DNA of 64,000 bases from the NCBI RefSeq assembly GCF_000328765.2, contig NC_019954.2, positions 2,028,516 through 2,092,515 of the forward strand. Direction: 5' to 3'. A model generated the notes under the pieces. That model was not told the origin of the DNA. It was given only the letters and a program-made list of their open reading frames with translations, and did not search any database. A program made the position numbers and the translations under genes. Numbering within the stretch: position 1 is the first letter of the stretch; every line of letters starts with the position of its first letter. Source of the stretch: Tepidanaerobacter acetatoxydans Re1 (GTDB lineage: Bacteria; Bacillota; Thermosediminibacteria; Thermosediminibacterales; Tepidanaerobacteraceae). This document shows, one piece after another, positions 61,718 through 64,000 of this stretch.

Positions 61718-63240
61718 GCACTTTCACCTGCTTTCCTATGTGCGCCCAACATGTATACTCCTATATCCTCTAAAGTTTTTTCTTCAGGTGCAAATTCGGC
61801 TACAATCTCACCGTCAAAAATTACACCAACCCTGTCCGCAAGCGATAAAACCTCTTCCAAATCAGCTGATATCAAAAGAACTGCTTTGCCTTCCTGGCGC
61901 TTTTGCAAAAGCTGTCGGTGAACAAATTCCATAGCACCTATATCCAACCCCCTGGTTGGTTGGGCAGCTAAAATGACCTCAGGTTCTTGAGAAAGTTCCC
62001 TGCTTAAAATAACCTTTTGCTGATTTCCACCGGAAAGCCCTTCAATTTCTTGATGTATTGAACTTATCATTATGGAAAATTCCTTAACATTATTCAACGT
62101 GAATTCTTCAGCTTTCTTAATATCGATAAACATTCCTTTTTTAAATTTATCCTTTCTGTGAAAGCCTAAAATACTGTTTTCCCAAACCTTCATAGGCAGC
62201 ACTAAACCTTGACGATGGCGATCTTCCGGAATAAATGCCACTCCTGAATCTCTTATCTGCTTTATAGACAATCCATGAATTGGCTTGCCGCAAACCTTTA
62301 TCTCACCTTGGTAATCTTGTCTAAGGCCGATAATGGCTTCAGCCAATTCTTTTTGGCCATTGCCTTCCACACCGACAATACCATAGATTTCTCCACCACA
62401 GACTTCCAGTGAAACACCATTTAAGGAATTCTTCCCGCCGTTACCCTTCATTACTATATTGTGCAGTGAAAGCTTTACATCACTCTTTTCGGCTGCAGCT
62501 TTATCAAGTTTCATTAAAACAGGTTTCCCTACCATCATTTTGGCCAATTCTTCTTTTGTCACCGAATCTGCCGAAACAGTGCCTACCGCCTTGCCTCTTC
62601 TCAAAACTGTTATATTATCAGCTATATTAAGCACTTCATCCAGCTTATGACTGATAAAAATGATGGTTTTACCTTCTTCTTTTAACCTGCGTAAATTCAC
62701 AAAAAGCTCATCAACTTCTTGCGGAGCCAGAACTGCTGTTGGTTCATCCAATACGAGTATATCGGCACCTCTGTACAAAACCTTGATTATCTCCACTCGC
62801 TGTGCATGGCCTACCGAAATATTTTCTAACTTCGCATCAAGGTCCAAGTTAAAATTGTACAAGTCTAGAAGCTTTTTAATGGTTTGTCTGCAAGTTTTTT
62901 TATCAATTGCAACGCCTTTCTTTTTTTCAGCTCCGAGAATAATATTTTCCAAAACTGTAAAACGGTCAATTAACATAAAATGTTGGTGCACCATGCCTAT
63001 CTTAAGTTCAATAGCCTTATTAGGCGAAGAGATTCTTTCTTTTTTCCCAAAAATATAAATTTCACCTTCATCTGGTTGGTAAAGGCCTGCCAAGATTTTC
63101 ATCAGAGTGCTTTTGCCCGCACCATTTTCACCTACAATAGCATGGATTTCGCCTTTTTGTATTTGCAAATTTATTCTGTCATTTGCCACAATTCCGGGAA
63201 AGCGCTTAGTTATATTCTTTAAAACAACGGCTTCTTCCAA
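61714..63240 (-). CDS. nupO: Nucleoside ABC transporter ATPase, two ABC domains (NupO-like)
   Basis: This 508-residue tandem ATPase is of the RbsA/MglA class. The first domain has GENGAGKSTLMK (near 35), SVGHAQRVEIIKVL and DILVLDEPTAVL. The second has the degenerate Walker A GVEGNGQKEL and signature LSGGNQQKVILSREL. Such fused ATPases energise sugar and nucleoside importers. The intergenic gap to the upstream binding-protein gene contains a hairpin. Confidence 0.94.
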   Translation of the reverse strand: MEEAVVLKNITKRFPGIVANDRINLQIQKGEIHAIVGENGAGKSTLMKILAGLYQPDEGEIYIFGKKERISSPNKAIELKIGMVHQHFMLIDRFTVLENIILGAEKKKGVAIDKKTCRQTIKKLLDLYNFNLDLDAKLENISVGHAQRVEIIKVLYRGADILVLDEPTAVLAPQEVDELFVNLRRLKEEGKTIIFISHKLDEVLNIADNITVLRRGKAVGTVSADSVTKEELAKMMVGKPVLMKLDKAAAEKSDVKLSLHNIVMKGNGGKNSLNGVSLEVCGGEIYGIVGVEGNGQKELAEAIIGLRQDYQGEIKVCGKPIHGLSIKQIRDSGVAFIPEDRHRQGLVLPMKVWENSILGFHRKDKFKKGMFIDIKKAEEFTLNNVKEFSIMISSIHQEIEGLSGGNQQKVILSRELSQEPEVILAAQPTRGLDIGAMEFVHRQLLQKRQEGKAVLLISADLEEVLSLADRVGVIFDGEIVAEFAPEEKTLEDIGVYMLGAHRKAGESA

Positions 63241-63278
63241 AATTTCTCCCTCCCTTGGGGTTCTTTCAATAATAACAA

Positions 63279-63305
63279 CGGGGTGACCGAATAAGAGTCA
63301 CCCCG
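63279..63305 (-). terminator. Hairpin between the binding-protein gene and nupO
   Basis: Nine-base arms CGGGGTGAC/GTCACCCCG form a stable stem 10 bases after the binding-protein stop, without a T run. As between dctP and dctQ, it would let the receptor mRNA exceed that of the membrane parts, by partial termination or 3' protection. Confidence 0.6.
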
Positions 63306-63314
63306 CAGCATTGT

Positions 63315-64000
63315 TTACTTTAAAGTCTTCAAAAATTCTTCATATTCGTTTTTGTCCGCGGGTACCTTTATTTCGCCATTTACAACCTTTTCCTTAAGCT
63401 CTTCCAGTTTCGGCTGTATATCACTAATGAGGTCCTTATTAAAATCATTCACCGCATAGCCTACACCGTCATCGTCAAGCCCAAACACTCTGTATCCACC
63501 TTCGAAGCGGCCTTCAATAAAATCCTTTATAGTTTCATACACTGAATTATCAACCCGCTTTAGCATGCTTGTCAGTATATAAGGTTTTTGCTCATCGGTT
63601 GCAGTTAAAGACTGATCCGAGTCTACGCCAATGGCCCACACTTTATTGGCTGCCGCCGCTTCCAGCATGCCGACGCCCGAGGCCCCTGAAGCATGGTAAA
63701 TTACATCAGTACCAGCTTTAATCTGCTTTAATGCTAATTCCTTAGCTTTTACCGGATCCTTAAAAGCTTCGCCGGTAGTTCCTACATAGTCCGAAAAGGT
63801 TTCAATAGCAGGATTTACATATTTTGCCCCTGCTAAATAACCGTATTCAAATCGCTCAATAAGAGGTGATTTCATACCGCCGATGAAACCAACCTTGCCA
63901 TTTTTTGATTTCAGCGCCGCCGCTGCACCAACCAAGAAAGAACCTTCATGTTCTTTAAATAATAGGCATGAAATGTTAGAGCTGCTATCAATATCTTCCA
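63315..64000 (-). CDS. nupN: BMP-family nucleoside-binding lipoprotein (partial, N-terminus outside window)
   Basis: The frame is open to the window edge. Its visible part begins EDIDSSSNISCLLFKEHEG and contains the BMP/PnrA hallmarks: EHEGSFLVGAAAA, GKVGFIGGMKSPLIERFEYGYLAGAKYV, DVIYHASGASGVGMLEAA and WAIGVDSDQS. It should bind nucleosides at the cell surface for the NupOPQ importer. About 228 residues are visible. Signal peptide, start codon and operon promoter lie beyond 64000. Confidence 0.95.
   Translation of the reverse strand, partial: EDIDSSSNISCLLFKEHEGSFLVGAAAALKSKNGKVGFIGGMKSPLIERFEYGYLAGAKYVNPAIETFSDYVGTTGEAFKDPVKAKELALKQIKAGTDVIYHASGASGVGMLEAAAANKVWAIGVDSDQSLTATDEQKPYILTSMLKRVDNSVYETIKDFIEGRFEGGYRVFGLDDDGVGYAVNDFNKDLISDIQPKLEELKEKVVNGEIKVPADKNEYEEFLKTLK

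Overview
The window reads as chromosomal DNA of an anaerobic, low-GC, probably spore-forming Firmicute (Clostridia). Support comes from a single-chain pyruvate:ferredoxin oxidoreductase, a K+-dependent membrane pyrophosphatase, a Bacillus-type CggR-gap glycolytic operon, clean sigma-A promoters with AGGAGG ribosome binding sites, and a SPOCS (DUF3794) domain of the kind found in spore-coat proteins. A Thermosediminibacterales/Tepidanaerobacter-like relative is my guess; the sequence here does not prove it. Most genes lie on the minus strand, in long operons.

Layout. 0.2-10.7 kb: an 11-gene minus-strand catabolic operon (Asp/Glu-racemase-like enzyme, cupin, TRAP transporter DctPQM, sugar isomerase-like TIM barrel, split transketolase, GntR regulator, 3-hydroxyacyl-CoA-dehydrogenase-like enzyme, IlvD-type dehydratase). 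It is driven by a perfect-consensus promoter that abuts a palindromic operator. 10.9-13.5 kb: a TetR regulator divergent from an old-yellow-enzyme-type iron-sulfur flavoenzyme, with a palindrome over the flavoenzyme promoter. 13.6-18.1 kb: an orphan PocR-LytS-type sensor kinase and a lysine-riboswitch-controlled amino-acid ABC transporter. 18.2-20.5 kb: hppA and secG. 20.8-26.1 kb: a compact AddB/AddA-like helicase-nuclease pair whose AddA reading frame is broken near its end. 26.3-33.7 kb: the glycolytic operon gap-cggR-pgk-tpiA-gpmI-eno with a recognisable CggR operator. 33.8-38.3 kb: rpoN, a stress-type glycine-rich protein, a Gln-rich coiled-coil protein and an unusual FG-GAP/SPOCS fusion. 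38.5-42.8 kb: asd, lysC, a second asd and a gamma-carbonic-anhydrase-like protein. 42.9-45.1 kb: an IS1634-type insertion sequence between perfect 123-bp direct repeats. 45.2-48.6 kb: a large secreted phosphodiester-glycosidase-type protein. 48.7-52.3 kb: nifJ with a long leader rich in nested dyads. 52.7-53.6 kb: a DegV protein. 53.7-64 kb: a nucleoside uptake and breakdown operon (BMP binding protein, NupOPQ, fucose-isomerase-like protein, GntR/HutC regulator, cdd, pdp, deoB, punA).

How it fits together. Nucleosides imported by the BMP/Nup transporter would be deaminated (Cdd) and phosphorolysed (Pdp, PunA), and DeoB would feed pentose phosphate into central metabolism. The TRAP operon would import a carboxylate, possibly a sugar acid, and rework it with the dehydrogenase, dehydratase, isomerase and transketolase. 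Both would drain into the glycolytic genes and then into NifJ. No rRNA, tRNA, CRISPR array or phage region was seen. The items most worth a second look are the nifJ leader, the FG-GAP/SPOCS fusion, the uncharacterised TRAP/transketolase pathway, the IS1634 long duplication and the fucose-isomerase-like protein in the nucleoside operon.
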